Shown piece by piece: positions 5,528-5,582 of a DNA stretch of 5,582 nt (positions are counted from its first letter, which is position 1; each line of letters begins with the position of its first letter). The stretch lies in NCBI GenBank assembly GCA_964599915.1, contig CAZRHR010000110.1, positions 1 through 5,582 of the forward strand, given 5' to 3'. Source of the DNA: CAZRHR01 sp964599915 (GTDB lineage: Bacteria > Bacteroidota > Bacteroidia > CAIKAF01). The notes under the pieces are model-generated. The model did no database searches, had not been told where the DNA came from, and saw only the letters and a program-made list of their open reading frames with translations. Position numbers and translations under genes: made by a program.

Positions 5528-5582
5528 GAATCAGGGCAGACACGTAGGTCTGCCCCTACGTTTTCCAAAATGCCATGAAAAT
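5528..5582. repeat. Direct repeat copy B of the HUH/REP module
   Basis: This matches 5217-5271 at 54 of 55 positions and reaches the window edge, so the repeat may be longer. Before it, on the gene-start side, similarity ends at GAATC, where one copy continues into a linker and the other into the ATG of the downstream fragment. Confidence 0.95.
5534..5559 (-). repeat. REP unit 4
   Basis: The unit has foot GTAG, perfect arms GGGCAGAC and GTCTGCCC, and loop CTACGT. The stem is identical to unit 3 and the loop identical to units 1 and 2, which links the two stem types as one family. It is read in frame as VGADLRVCP in the upstream transposase copy. Confidence 0.9.

Larger units (their letters stand above)
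5521..5582 (-). pseudogene. Second RAYT copy, partial: end of its HUH module, cut by window edge
   Basis: The minus strand from the right edge reads (H)FHGILENVGADLRVCPDSK and stops at TGA 5521-5523, so it is the end of another HUH fragment nearly identical to residues 86-103 of the neighbouring one. It stops shortly after its REP unit, like the downstream copy but with a different tail. Its TGA overlaps the next ATG (ATGA), allowing coupling. The N-terminal part lies outside the window. It is consistent with a tandem duplication of about 311 bases. Confidence 0.75.

Noticed and set aside
5138..5559. CRISPR array
   Set aside because: The repeats are self-complementary, in mixed orientation, irregularly spaced and lie inside coding sequence; no cas gene is present.

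Overview
The window looks like a chromosomal segment of a Bacteroidota bacterium. The support is gene content (an OmpA/PD40-type TPR lipoprotein-like start, a lipoprotein NlpC/P60 hydrolase, a long-form branched-chain aminotransferase), promoter boxes of the Bacteroidota type (TTTG ... TAnnTTTG), weak or absent Shine-Dalgarno sequences, and moderate GC. Genus cannot be read from the sequence.

Layout. Positions 1-418 (minus) hold the 5' part of a secreted TPR protein that runs off the left edge. It lies 16 bases downstream of an NlpC/P60 cell-wall hydrolase lipoprotein gene (435-965, minus), so the two probably form an envelope operon. Divergently, 1051-2856 (plus) encodes UvrC, the nucleotide excision repair nuclease, complete with all catalytic residues and four cysteines of its cluster motif. 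Next is a branched-chain amino acid aminotransferase, ilvE (3007-4068, plus), convergent with a small PqiA-domain membrane protein (4071-4604, minus) with only 2 bases between the stop codons. The PqiA gene has a near-consensus Bacteroidota promoter that also decides its start codon.

From about 4790 to the right edge the window changes character to a decayed mobile/accessory zone on the minus strand. It holds a REP-associated tyrosine transposase (RAYT, Y1/HUH family) broken into an N-terminal HUH part (5189-5524) and a C-terminal tyrosine part (4929-5132). Between them lie REP hairpins with the GTAG foot, including a long near-perfect inverted pair (REPIN-like, 5134-5196). The right edge begins a second copy of the N-terminal transposase module, seen as a 55-base direct repeat with one synonymous difference, 311 bases apart. 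Downstream of the transposase, overlapping its stop as ATGA, is a short relic that resembles the N-terminus of a type I restriction HsdR subunit.

The housekeeping genes appear ordinary and intact. The most interesting part is the RAYT/REP locus: REP DNA is used as coding sequence for the linker of the transposase, the REP stems show compensatory base changes, and a single extra G in a G-run accounts for one of the two frame changes that split the gene.
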